From RUG11783 sp964599695 (GTDB lineage Bacteria; Bacillota; Clostridia; Oscillospirales; Ruminococcaceae): a stretch of DNA of 26,111 nucleotides. The notes under the pieces are model-generated. The model was not told the origin of the DNA. It saw nothing but the letters and a program-made list of their open reading frames with translations, and did not search any database. Below, piece after piece: positions 6,127 through 14,237 of this stretch. Position 1 is the first letter of the stretch, and each line of letters starts with the position of its first letter. The translations under genes and the position numbers were made by a program. Location of the stretch: contig CAZRGP010000031.1 of the NCBI GenBank assembly GCA_964599695.1, positions 1-26,111 on the forward strand, given 5' to 3'.

Positions 6127-7866
6127 ATGGCACTGGATGCTGTGACAATTGAAATGCTGGCACAGGAACTGAACGGGCAGCTTTCCGGATGCCGCGTGGA
6201 GAAGATCTCCATGCCGTCCCGGGATGAGGCCGTCTTTACGGTGCGCAGTTATGCAGGAAAGAGGCAACTGATCCTTTCCGCGAGGTCCGGCAGTTCACGT
6301 GCGCATTTCACCTCTGAAGAATTTGATTTTCCCGTGAATCCTCCCGCTTTCTGTATGCTTCTCAGGAAGCATCTCATCAATGCCAGATTCACTTCTGTGG
6401 ATACGGTCCCGGGAGACCGAGTTCTTCTTATCCACTTTGATTCGATCAGCGAGATGGGTGACAAGGTGTCGCTCATGCTCTCTGTCGAGATGATGGGCAG
6501 ATACAGCAATCTTGTGCTGGTCAATGGAGAAGGGGTCATTCTGGACGCGATCAAGAGGATCGACGATACCCAGTCGGATAAAAGGCAGATCCTTCCGGGA
6601 CTTCCGTTCACGGTCCCTCCTATGCCGGAAAAGATCAATTTTCTGAGCGAAGAGCCAGATGTGCTTCTGGGAGAGATCCGCAGGTCCCCAAGGACGGTTC
6701 CCGAAGCGATCCTTCAGAAAGTGAGCGGGCTTTCCCCCATGCTTTGCAGGGAGATCGGCCTTCATTTTGAGGACCGTCAGGCGGATTCGCTTTCTGAGGA
6801 AGAACTCTCTCTTCTTGGAAGACGGATGGAGGAGATCAGGACTTATCTGGCAGTTCCGGAGAAAAGGTGCTGGAACATCGTGTTCGACGACACCAGGATG
6901 GTGGAATTCAGTTTTCAGCCGCTGCTGCAGTACCATTCGCTGAGAAGTGAACGATTCGGATCCTGCAGTGAGCTGCTCGAGAGATACTATTCGGAAAAAG
7001 ACAGGGAGCTGCGGCTGAAAAACCGGTCTCAGGATCTGAGCAAGCAGGTAAAGCAGTTGCTCGAAAGAAGTATCCGCAAACAGGAGTCCCGCAAGGAAGA
7101 ACTGGAGAATACAGCGAAGGCTGAGGAAAAGAGGTTGCGCGGGGAACTGCTCACCGCCAATCTGGGATCTTTCCGAAAGGGCGACACCAGCGTGAAGGTG
7201 CTCAATTACTACACGGGAGAGGAGATGATCATCCCTCTCGATGTTACAAAGACACCCAACGGCAATGCCCAGCATTACTTCAAGGAATACAGAAAACTCA
7301 GGACTGCCGCGGAGATCCTTCAGAAACTGGTAAAGGAAGGCGAGGAGGAGCAGGAGTATCTGAGACAGATCAGTTACGATATCACTCAGGCAAGCACGGA
7401 AGAGGATTTCCTGGAGATCCGCAAGGATCTGAAGGAGGCCGGCTTCCTCAGAGGATTCAAATACAAGCAAAAGGGAAAAAGGAAGTCGGAACCCTATTTC
7501 CGGTATCGGACGAGCGGCGGTTATGAAGTGCTCGTAGGAAAGAACAATGCAGCCAATGAGAGACTGTCTCTGACGGTAGCTGCGGGAAAAGACCTCTGGC
7601 TGCACGTGAAAGGTGCTCCGGGTTCCCATGTTATCCTCCGTACGGAAAACACCGTACCGGACGACGGGAGTATCACCGAAGCCTGCGAGATCGCAGCATA
7701 CCATTCCAGTCAGTCCAAAGGACAGCTGGTCCCCGTGGATTATACGGAAGCAAGAAGGGTAAAAAAGATCCCCGGAGGCAAGACCGGTATGGTCACCTAT
7801 ACAGATCAGAAGACTGCATATGTGACCCCGGATGAAAACATGATCGATAAACTCAAGCATAAATGA
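6127..7866 (+). CDS. rqcH: Ribosome quality-control protein RqcH (NFACT family)
   Basis: RqcH binds split 50S subunits carrying a stalled peptidyl-tRNA and recruits tRNA-Ala to add alanine tails that mark the chain for degradation. The 579-residue protein shows the NFACT-N domain (about 1-210; MALDAVTIEMLAQELN start, MGRYSNLVLVN), helical and coiled-coil segments (about 270-400) and the NFACT-R/DUF814 domain (about 455-570; VGKNNAANERLS, DLWLHVKGAPGSHVIL). Asp97-Arg98 (GDRVL), the pair required for alanine tailing in Bacillus subtilis RqcH, is kept, so the protein is probably active. Old annotations call this family fibronectin-binding protein. It lies eight bases after the Nif3-like gene. 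Confidence 0.95.
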   Translation: MALDAVTIEMLAQELNGQLSGCRVEKISMPSRDEAVFTVRSYAGKRQLILSARSGSSRAHFTSEEFDFPVNPPAFCMLLRKHLINARFTSVDTVPGDRVLLIHFDSISEMGDKVSLMLSVEMMGRYSNLVLVNGEGVILDAIKRIDDTQSDKRQILPGLPFTVPPMPEKINFLSEEPDVLLGEIRRSPRTVPEAILQKVSGLSPMLCREIGLHFEDRQADSLSEEELSLLGRRMEEIRTYLAVPEKRCWNIVFDDTRMVEFSFQPLLQYHSLRSERFGSCSELLERYYSEKDRELRLKNRSQDLSKQVKQLLERSIRKQESRKEELENTAKAEEKRLRGELLTANLGSFRKGDTSVKVLNYYTGEEMIIPLDVTKTPNGNAQHYFKEYRKLRTAAEILQKLVKEGEEEQEYLRQISYDITQASTEEDFLEIRKDLKEAGFLRGFKYKQKGKRKSEPYFRYRTSGGYEVLVGKNNAANERLSLTVAAGKDLWLHVKGAPGSHVILRTENTVPDDGSITEACEIAAYHSSQSKGQLVPVDYTEARRVKKIPGGKTGMVTYTDQKTAYVTPDENMIDKLKHK

Positions 7867-7879
7867 GAGGAGAAACAAT

Positions 7880-8689
7880 ATGAGTTGGATGAAAGATGTG
7901 ATAGGAACCGAAAAGCCCATTATCGCGATGTGCCATTTGCAGCCGATGCCCGGGGATCCCTATTATGACAGGGGAAAGGGAATGAAACATGTGCTGGATA
8001 CTGCGCGCCACGAGCTGCATGCCCTTCAGGACGGCGGAGTGGACGCGATCATGTTCTCCAACGAGTTTTCTCTTCCCTATCTCACGACGGTCCGCACCGA
8101 AACGGTGGCCTGCATGGCGAGGATCATCGGTGAACTGCAGGATGAGATCTCCGTTCCCTATGGTGTGAACTGTCTGTGGGATCCCATTGCTTCCCTTGAT
8201 CTTGCCGTGGCCACCGATGCCAAGTTTGTCCGTGAGATCTTTACCGGAGTATATGCCAGTGATTTCGGTCTCTGGAACACCGACTGCGGGAAGGTGGTCC
8301 GTCACCAGTATGAGATCGGGGCAGAGAACGTAAAACTCCTGTTCAACATCGTTCCGGAAGCGGCCGCGTATCTCGCGGAGAGGCAGATCGAATCCATCGC
8401 GAAGACGACTGTATTCAACTGCAGACCGGACGCGCTTTGTGTTTCCGGAGCGACAGCCGGCACTGCGACCAACCCTGAAACACTGCGGAGAGCCAAGAGC
8501 GCGGCAGGAGACACTCCTGTATTTGCGAATACGGGATGCAGGGTGGAGACTATCGAGATGCTTCTGGATATCGCAGACGGCGCAGTTGTCGCTACCACTT
8601 TCAAGAAAGACGGAAAATTTGAGAATCTTACCGATGTGAACCGGGTCAAGGAGTTCATGGATGTCGTAAAGGCATACCGCAGCAGATGA
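7880..8689 (+). CDS. BtpA/SgcQ-family TIM-barrel protein
   Basis: A 269-residue protein of the BtpA family. Family segments seen: IIAMCHLQPMPGDPYY at the start, GGVDAIMFSNEFSLPY, YGVNCLWDP, CVSGATAGTATNPETLRRAK and the phosphate-binding-like PVFANTGCRVETI near the end. The cyanobacterial BtpA affects photosystem I stability, and SgcQ sits in a sugar-use cluster, so the name does not give a function here; a TIM-barrel enzyme acting on a phosphorylated metabolite is the likely class. Start ATG has GAGAGGAG upstream and the gap to rqcH is 13 bases. It is the last gene of this transcript. Confidence 0.85.
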   Translation: MSWMKDVIGTEKPIIAMCHLQPMPGDPYYDRGKGMKHVLDTARHELHALQDGGVDAIMFSNEFSLPYLTTVRTETVACMARIIGELQDEISVPYGVNCLWDPIASLDLAVATDAKFVREIFTGVYASDFGLWNTDCGKVVRHQYEIGAENVKLLFNIVPEAAAYLAERQIESIAKTTVFNCRPDALCVSGATAGTATNPETLRRAKSAAGDTPVFANTGCRVETIEMLLDIADGAVVATTFKKDGKFENLTDVNRVKEFMDVVKAYRSR

Positions 8690-8709
8690 CCTTATTTACA
8701 GCAATCGCG

Positions 8710-8739
8710 GGGAGCTTTCCAGATGGAGAGCTCCCTTTT
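8710..8739 (+). terminator. Terminator after the BtpA-family gene
   Basis: An 11-pair stem, 8710-8720 with 8725-8735 (one G-T pair), around an AGAT loop, followed by TTTT. Confidence 0.85.
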
Positions 8740-8765
8740 GGTGACAGACCGGCAGCGCTGCCTCG

Positions 8766-8794
8766 TTGATTTTGCCGGGTGCGGAGACTATAAT
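8766..8794 (+). promoter_or_regulatory. Promoter of the desulfurase-thiI operon
   Basis: TTGATT (8766-8771), 17-base spacer, perfect TATAAT (8789-8794), about 39 bases before the GTG start at 8833. It probably drives the whole + strand run to 16687, because no terminator with a T-tract is seen inside it. Confidence 0.78.
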
Positions 8795-8832
8795 TGTACT
8801 ACTGAAATTCTGCAGATCGACTGAGGTGGAAT

Positions 8833-9957
8833 GTGATCTATCTGGATAATGCGGCAACGACAAGTGTATTTCCCCAGGTGGCGGACGAGATCTCTGCTGT
8901 TCTGAGGGACTCATTCGGGAATCCGAGTTCCCTATACGGGTATGGCCTTCAGTCCAAAAAGATCCTTGACCGCTCCAGGGCAAGGATCGCCCGGGCGATG
9001 GGATGCGATCCGGGTGAAGTCTATTTCACATCCTGCGGGACCGAGAGCAACAATATCGCGATCCTTGGAGGGGCGCGAGCCCGAAAAGCATGGGGAAACA
9101 AAGTGATCGTTTCCGGCATTGAGCATCCATCTGTGCAGAACACGGTAGCCAGCCTCGCGAATGAGGGATTTGAGATCGTTGTCATTCCTCCCGAAGAAGA
9201 CGGAAACCTCTCCGTCGAGCGCTTCCTCGAGAATGTGGACCGGAGGACAGTACTTGTCACCTGCATGCGGGTGAACAACGAGACCGGAGTTGTTACTGAC
9301 GTTTCAAGACTCGCGGAAGAGGTGAAAAAGATCAACCGCAGGACGGCATTTCACTGTGACGCCGTGCAGAGTTTTATGAAGCACCGCACTCCCCTCAGCG
9401 GAGCGATCGACAGCATGTCCGTATCAGGGCACAAGATCCATGGGCCGAAAGGAGTCGGAGCGCTCTATCTCCGCAAGGGTTACAATATCGCCCAGTCCCA
9501 GTTCGGCGGCGGGCAGGAGAAGGGGATCCGTTCCGGAACCGAGAATGTCCCTTATATTGCGGGAATGGCAAAGGCAGCGGAACTTATCGGCAGTGCAGAG
9601 GCAAACCTGTCTCATGTAAGAGACTGCAGGGACGCGCTGTGGAATGGAGTGAAGGAGATCCCTGGGATCGTCCGGAATTCACCGGAAAATGCTTCCCCCT
9701 ATATCCTCAACCTGTCCCTCCCGGGAATACGCAGTGAAACGCTCCTCCACTTCATGGAGAGCAGGGATATCCTGGTATCTTCCGGATCCGCATGCAGCAA
9801 AGGGGAGAAAAGTCACACCCTGGAAGCGATGGGGATCGGCGAGGACAGAATCGACAGCGCACTGAGGTTCAGTTTTTCTTCCACATCGACATTGGAAGAG
9901 GCGCTGAAAGCAGCTGAAGCGCTGAAAGAAGCAGCGGAAACGCTGGAAAGGAAATAA
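8833..9957 (+). CDS. Cysteine desulfurase (NifS/IscS family), ThiI partner
   Basis: A pyridoxal-phosphate enzyme that takes sulfur from cysteine as an enzyme-bound persulfide. The 374 residues show MIYLDNAATT at the start, FTSCGTESNN and IEHPSV (cofactor pocket), HCDAVQS, the Schiff-base lysine in SVSGHKIHGPKG (Lys201) and the sulfur-accepting cysteine in SSGSACSKG (Cys321). Start is GTG with GAGGTGG just upstream. It is followed after seven bases by thiI, as in the nifZ/iscS-thiI pairs of Bacillota, so its main job is probably to feed sulfur to ThiI for 4-thiouridine in tRNA; no iron-sulfur scaffold gene is next to it. Confidence 0.95.
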   Translation: MIYLDNAATTSVFPQVADEISAVLRDSFGNPSSLYGYGLQSKKILDRSRARIARAMGCDPGEVYFTSCGTESNNIAILGGARARKAWGNKVIVSGIEHPSVQNTVASLANEGFEIVVIPPEEDGNLSVERFLENVDRRTVLVTCMRVNNETGVVTDVSRLAEEVKKINRRTAFHCDAVQSFMKHRTPLSGAIDSMSVSGHKIHGPKGVGALYLRKGYNIAQSQFGGGQEKGIRSGTENVPYIAGMAKAAELIGSAEANLSHVRDCRDALWNGVKEIPGIVRNSPENASPYILNLSLPGIRSETLLHFMESRDILVSSGSACSKGEKSHTLEAMGIGEDRIDSALRFSFSSTSTLEEALKAAEALKEAAETLERK

Positions 9958-9964
9958 GAAGCAA

Positions 9965-11152
9965 TTGGAAATCATCCTTGGTAAATATGGCGAGCTCGCT
10001 CTGAAAGGGCTCAACAAAAACGCATTTGAAGCTCCGCTTATCAAGACGATCCGCAAGCGTCTGGAACGTTTCGGTGAGTTTCATGTTTACTGCGCGCAGT
10101 CCACGGTATATGTGGAGCCGCTCAGTGAGGAGTGCGACATCGATGCAGCGTATGACGAGTTTAAGAGAGTGTTTGGTCTTTCCGCGGTAGGAAGGGCGAT
10201 CGTTTGCAAGAAGGAACTGAAGGATATCTGCGAAGGTGCGGTATCCTACCTCGGACCTCAGCTCAGCCGCGCAAAAACATTCAAAGTCAAATCCAAGCGG
10301 GCGGACAAAAAGTTCCCCATGACCTCCATGGAACTGTCCGCGGAAGTTGGCGGATATATCCTCAGCCACTACCCGCATCTGAAGGTCGATGTGGAGACCC
10401 CGGAACTTGAGGTCATCTGTGAAGTGAGGGAATCGATCGCTGTGGTTCACGCGTCTCAGGATCGCGGAGCAGGCGGGATCCCCAACGGTACGGGAGGCAG
10501 AGTGATTTGCATGCTTTCCGGCGGTATCGACAGTCCGGTAGCGGCATGGATGATGGCCAGAAGAGGATGCGAGATCATCGGCGTGCATTTTATGTCTCCG
10601 CCCTATACCGGAGAAGGCGCGCTGTATAAAGTGGAAAGGCTGGCGGTAAAGGTGGCTAAATGGAGCAACCGCTTCCCGGTCTATGAAGTGCCTTTCACCG
10701 ATTGTCAGGTAGCGATCCGGGACAATTGTCCGGAGGAATTCTTCACGGTGCTGATGCGCCGTTCTATGCTCCGCATTGCTCAGATGGTGGCGAAGAAAGA
10801 AGACTGCGGCGCTGTCGTGACCGGCGAGAGCCTTGGACAGGTCGCCAGCCAGACACTGAAAGCGATCCAGTGCACCGACGATGTGGCTGAGATGCCGGTT
10901 TTCCGCCCTCTTATCGGCAACGATAAGATCGAGATCACCGAGATCGCCAGAAAGATCGATACTTTTGACATTTCCATTGAGCCCTATGAGGACTGTTGTA
11001 CGATATTTACTCCGAAACATCCGAGAACGCGTCCGGACCTGAAGCAGGTCATTGAAGCGGAAGCTGCTATCCCTGGTCTCAAAGAACTGGAAGAAGAGGC
11101 ATTCCGGGTGACGAGGTTCAAGATGTTCCGATATGATAGTGAGGAGATGTGA
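9965..11152 (+). CDS. thiI: tRNA 4-thiouridine synthase ThiI
   Basis: ThiI adenylates uridine 8 of tRNA and inserts sulfur passed from the desulfurase. The 395 residues comprise an N-terminal ferredoxin-like part, a THUMP domain (about 60-165) and the PP-loop ATPase domain with MLSGGIDSPVAAWMM (motif SGGIDS at 185-190) and the C-terminal PYEDCCTIFTPKHPRTRP segment that carries a reactive cysteine. The C-terminal rhodanese domain of the E. coli protein is absent, as usual for Bacillota, so another route of sulfur relay is used. The start is a TTG, eight bases after the desulfurase stop. The stop codon overlaps the next start. Confidence 0.95.
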   Translation: MEIILGKYGELALKGLNKNAFEAPLIKTIRKRLERFGEFHVYCAQSTVYVEPLSEECDIDAAYDEFKRVFGLSAVGRAIVCKKELKDICEGAVSYLGPQLSRAKTFKVKSKRADKKFPMTSMELSAEVGGYILSHYPHLKVDVETPELEVICEVRESIAVVHASQDRGAGGIPNGTGGRVICMLSGGIDSPVAAWMMARRGCEIIGVHFMSPPYTGEGALYKVERLAVKVAKWSNRFPVYEVPFTDCQVAIRDNCPEEFFTVLMRRSMLRIAQMVAKKEDCGAVVTGESLGQVASQTLKAIQCTDDVAEMPVFRPLIGNDKIEITEIARKIDTFDISIEPYEDCCTIFTPKHPRTRPDLKQVIEAEAAIPGLKELEEEAFRVTRFKMFRYDSEEM

Positions 11153-14100
11153 TGAGTGAGAAAAAACTGATCGCAGAGATCATTGCTGTTGGTGACGAGG
11201 TGCTGTCCGGCAGAGTTCAGAACACGAATTCCGCCTATCTTGCCGTGTCCCTTCAGAAACTTGGCTTTCATGTTGCTCATCAGCAGGTCGTTGGCGATAC
11301 AGAGCGGGACATTTACAGCGCGCTCAAGATCGCGGCTTCACGAAGCAATGTCATCGTCTTCAGCGGTGGCCTTGGACCTACGAAGGACGATTTGACAAAA
11401 GAGACCGTCGCGAAATCTTTCGGCAAAAAAATGGTGTTCGATGATTCCGTATATGCGGAGATCGAAGCATACTTTGAGAGCCGGGGGATCGAGCCGAGGG
11501 AGAACAACAAAAAGCAGGCTTACGTCCCGGAGGGAAGTATCGTTCTGCACAACGCGAACGGCACTGCGCCAGGGATCATTCTCCGTAAGGGAAATCAGGC
11601 GGTCGTTATGCTGCCCGGCCCGCCGAAGGAACTTCAGCCTTTGTTTGAGGATGTCGCGGCTCCCTATCTGAGGGAGATGAACGGCACGGCGCAGAAGGAA
11701 TGCAGTCTCATGGTCTTCGGAATCCCGGAATCGGAACTGGAGAACATGACGCAGGAACTTCTGTATGACGATAACCCGCACTGCGCGCTTTACGCGGATG
11801 AGGGAACAGTAGAGATCCACATCACGGCAACAGGAGAAACCGAAGAAGAGGCTGAAGAGCTTTTATCGGAACGTGCGGATGCTTTCCGGAAGATCCTCGG
11901 GAACGCGGTATATGCGAGTGAGAAAGTATCGATCTCTGACTCGGTCGTCTCCGCGCTTCTGAAGAAGAAAAAGACGGTCGCCGTGGCGGAGAGCTGCACC
12001 GGCGGGATGATCGCTCAGCAGATCACTTCCGTGGCGGGTTCATCCGCGTGTTTCGAATACGGAGCTGCGACATACGCGGACTGGGCAAAAAATGCTTTCC
12101 TTGGGGTGGATAAATCCCTGATCGGCAAATATACCGCAGTAAGCTCCGTGGTGGCCATAGAGATGGCCAGGGGCATCTGTAAGAAGGCAAAATCCGATTA
12201 CGGTATCGGCGTCACAGGTATAGCAGGTCCGGGCGTCGGGAATTATCTGGACAAAGAAGTCGGACTTGTCTACATCGCGGTGTGTGACAAGAAGAGAGCC
12301 ATCGTCAAGGAATTCAAATTCGGGGACCAGAGATCCCGGGACAATATAAGAGCTCTGTCTGCGAAGAACGCATTCGACATGCTGCGCAGGTTCATGGATT
12401 CCGGCAAGATCGAGGGTGGAAAGGAGTACCTTCCCAACCAGATCGCGGATATCAGGAGAAAGGCGGAGCCCAAGACTAAAACGGGTATCTGGGCAAAGAA
12501 AGCCCTCTCACTGTTCCTTGTGCTGGCGCTTCTGATCAGCGGAAGTCTTTATACCTTTCACGGTGTGAGGGCAGCAGGCGACCGTGCGGTCTATCAGAGA
12601 CTGAATACAGAGTTCATGACGGATTATGAGAATGACCACGGTCAGGCTCTGTCCAACATCCTTGCGAAGAACGAAGATGCCATCGGATGGCTGTGGGGAG
12701 CGGAAGGGGAAATCAGCACTCCTGTCGTCCGGGACAAATTCAACGGATTTTATACGGACCACGATTTTTTTCAGAACAGCAACCGGTACGGTTGCGCCTA
12801 TGCGGTGGAGGAGACTCCGCTTGACGGCGCGGTGGATAACTTCGTCGTCACCGCTTCCAAAGAGGGAAACGGAGTGCTTTTCGCGAGTCTTCCCAATTAT
12901 CTTCAGCAGAGCTACACTGCCAGACACCGTTATATCTGGCTTATGTCCAGGGAGAACAACTCCACCTATGAGGTGTACAGTGTATTTCTGATTGACAGTG
13001 CGGAAGGAATCGACGGATATCTGTTCACCCCGTCCTTCCGTGATGAAGTGGCTTTTCGCCAGTTTGTGATCAGCACAAAGATGCGCTCGATCTATTCCAC
13101 TGACCTTCCTCTTTCCATGACAGACCGTTATCTCACCATGGTATGCCCGATGGACAATCAGTGGGAAGGATGCAAACTGGTTGTCATCGCGAGAAAGGTT
13201 ACAGGAGATGAGGCTTCCCGTCCGACTGCGCTCTCTATGAACGGGTCTGCTCTTTATCCTGCGGCATGGTACGATAAGCAGGGGATAGAGTGCACGGTAA
13301 ATATCAATGCCGAGCGCGACAAGTGGACCGACTGGTACGAGGAAGGCGGAAAGATCGGTCAGAGCCTGCAGGAGTCATCGGATGATGACAGCGCTTCGAT
13401 CCGCGTGGAAATGAACGGGAACGAGATCGAAGCTTCTCCGCTGGAGATCGTCAGCAGGATCGTGACAGATCTCGGAGATGGCATCACCAACGAGGAAACG
13501 ATCAAAGCGCTTGCCGTAGCGACTGCTACCGAGCTGAAATACAATTATTCCATCGGCGTGAAATTGCCTTCCGTTACCGGAAGAGCATCTACGGAGACGG
13601 TGCGAAGGATCGTATCGGAAGTCCTCAACGAGACGGTGATGTACAACGGGGAGATATGTTGGACACCTGTTTTCCTCTGTTCTTCCGGAAACACCAACGA
13701 TGCGTCCGAGATGGTCGAGGGAGACTTCCCATATCTGATTTCTGTGCCCAGTCCGTATGACAGTAAGGACAGGAACAACGGTTATTATTCTCAGATGGAG
13801 TACAGCACCACCATGTTCCGTTCCCGTGTGGAAGGCGTCTACGGGATCACCCTGTCTGACAACATGGAGAACTGGATCGAGATCACGGAAACCACATCCG
13901 AAGGGTATGCAACGAAGGTCATGCTCGACGGTCAGACAGAGGTGGACGGTTACGAATTCTTTGTCGACTGCCTCGCGCTCCCATCTGCCAACGTAACTGT
14001 GGCATTGAATAATAGTTCATTTCGATTTACAATATACGGTACGGGCTTTGGACTCGGTATGAGTGTAGTCGGAGCAAAGTACTACGCCGCACAGGACGGC

Positions 14101-14196
14101 ATGTCCTATACCGAGATCCTTCAACACTACTATCCCGGGACTCAGATCCAGGATACGTTGTGGAAGACATACTATACGGACAATCGCAGCGCATGA
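11152..14196 (+). CDS. CinA - membrane segment - sortase-B-like - SpoIID-like fusion protein
   Basis: One uninterrupted 1014-residue frame. Residues 1-170 are the MoCF-like domain of CinA (SGGLGPTKDD, MLPGPPKEL); 260-415 the PncC/CinA C-terminal nicotinamide-nucleotide amidase domain (AESCTGG, GVTGIAGPG). Full CinA normally ends here. Residues 450-470 are a membrane segment after a basic stretch. Residues 480-685 resemble sortase B (AIGWLWGAEG, STPVVRDKFNGFYTDHDFF, SIYSTDLPLSMTDRYLTM), but the YGH histidine position reads TAS, the catalytic cysteine position is displaced (MVCP), and the arginine reads K. Residues 755-1000 resemble SpoIID/LytB (ETIKALAVATAT, ending GMSYTEILQHYYPGT); the glutamate of the EM motif reads D and the GHGVGMS histidine is F. 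Predicted topology: CinA inside, the rest outside. The ATG is in the thiI stop (GTG at 11149 is an alternative). An internal start near 12394 is possible. Confidence 0.85.
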   Translation: MSEKKLIAEIIAVGDEVLSGRVQNTNSAYLAVSLQKLGFHVAHQQVVGDTERDIYSALKIAASRSNVIVFSGGLGPTKDDLTKETVAKSFGKKMVFDDSVYAEIEAYFESRGIEPRENNKKQAYVPEGSIVLHNANGTAPGIILRKGNQAVVMLPGPPKELQPLFEDVAAPYLREMNGTAQKECSLMVFGIPESELENMTQELLYDDNPHCALYADEGTVEIHITATGETEEEAEELLSERADAFRKILGNAVYASEKVSISDSVVSALLKKKKTVAVAESCTGGMIAQQITSVAGSSACFEYGAATYADWAKNAFLGVDKSLIGKYTAVSSVVAIEMARGICKKAKSDYGIGVTGIAGPGVGNYLDKEVGLVYIAVCDKKRAIVKEFKFGDQRSRDNIRALSAKNAFDMLRRFMDSGKIEGGKEYLPNQIADIRRKAEPKTKTGIWAKKALSLFLVLALLISGSLYTFHGVRAAGDRAVYQRLNTEFMTDYENDHGQALSNILAKNEDAIGWLWGAEGEISTPVVRDKFNGFYTDHDFFQNSNRYGCAYAVEETPLDGAVDNFVVTASKEGNGVLFASLPNYLQQSYTARHRYIWLMSRENNSTYEVYSVFLIDSAEGIDGYLFTPSFRDEVAFRQFVISTKMRSIYSTDLPLSMTDRYLTMVCPMDNQWEGCKLVVIARKVTGDEASRPTALSMNGSALYPAAWYDKQGIECTVNINAERDKWTDWYEEGGKIGQSLQESSDDDSASIRVEMNGNEIEASPLEIVSRIVTDLGDGITNEETIKALAVATATELKYNYSIGVKLPSVTGRASTETVRRIVSEVLNETVMYNGEICWTPVFLCSSGNTNDASEMVEGDFPYLISVPSPYDSKDRNNGYYSQMEYSTTMFRSRVEGVYGITLSDNMENWIEITETTSEGYATKVMLDGQTEVDGYEFFVDCLALPSANVTVALNNSSFRFTIYGTGFGLGMSVVGAKYYAAQDGMSYTEILQHYYPGTQIQDTLWKTYYTDNRSA

Positions 14197-14237
14197 TCGC
14201 TGTTTATGTCCGAAAAGCCCCAGAAAGGATACATTTT

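Noticed and set aside
5354..6163. A minus-strand frame opposite the Nif3-like gene
   Set aside because: Shadow of the real gene, with no recognisable domain and no supporting start signal.
6295..7920. A 541-codon open frame on the minus strand opposite rqcH
   Set aside because: It mirrors rqcH, has no recognisable domains and no ribosome binding site; rqcH is clearly the real gene by motifs and spacing.
9869..11020. A 383-codon minus-strand frame opposite thiI
   Set aside because: Composition reflects the complement of thiI codons; the thiI motifs and operon spacing decide the strand.
12394..14196. The SpoIID/sortase-like half as a separate gene starting at 12394
   Set aside because: The frame is open with CinA and the ATG has only a weak AGG upstream; kept as a possibility in the fusion entry but not called as its own gene.
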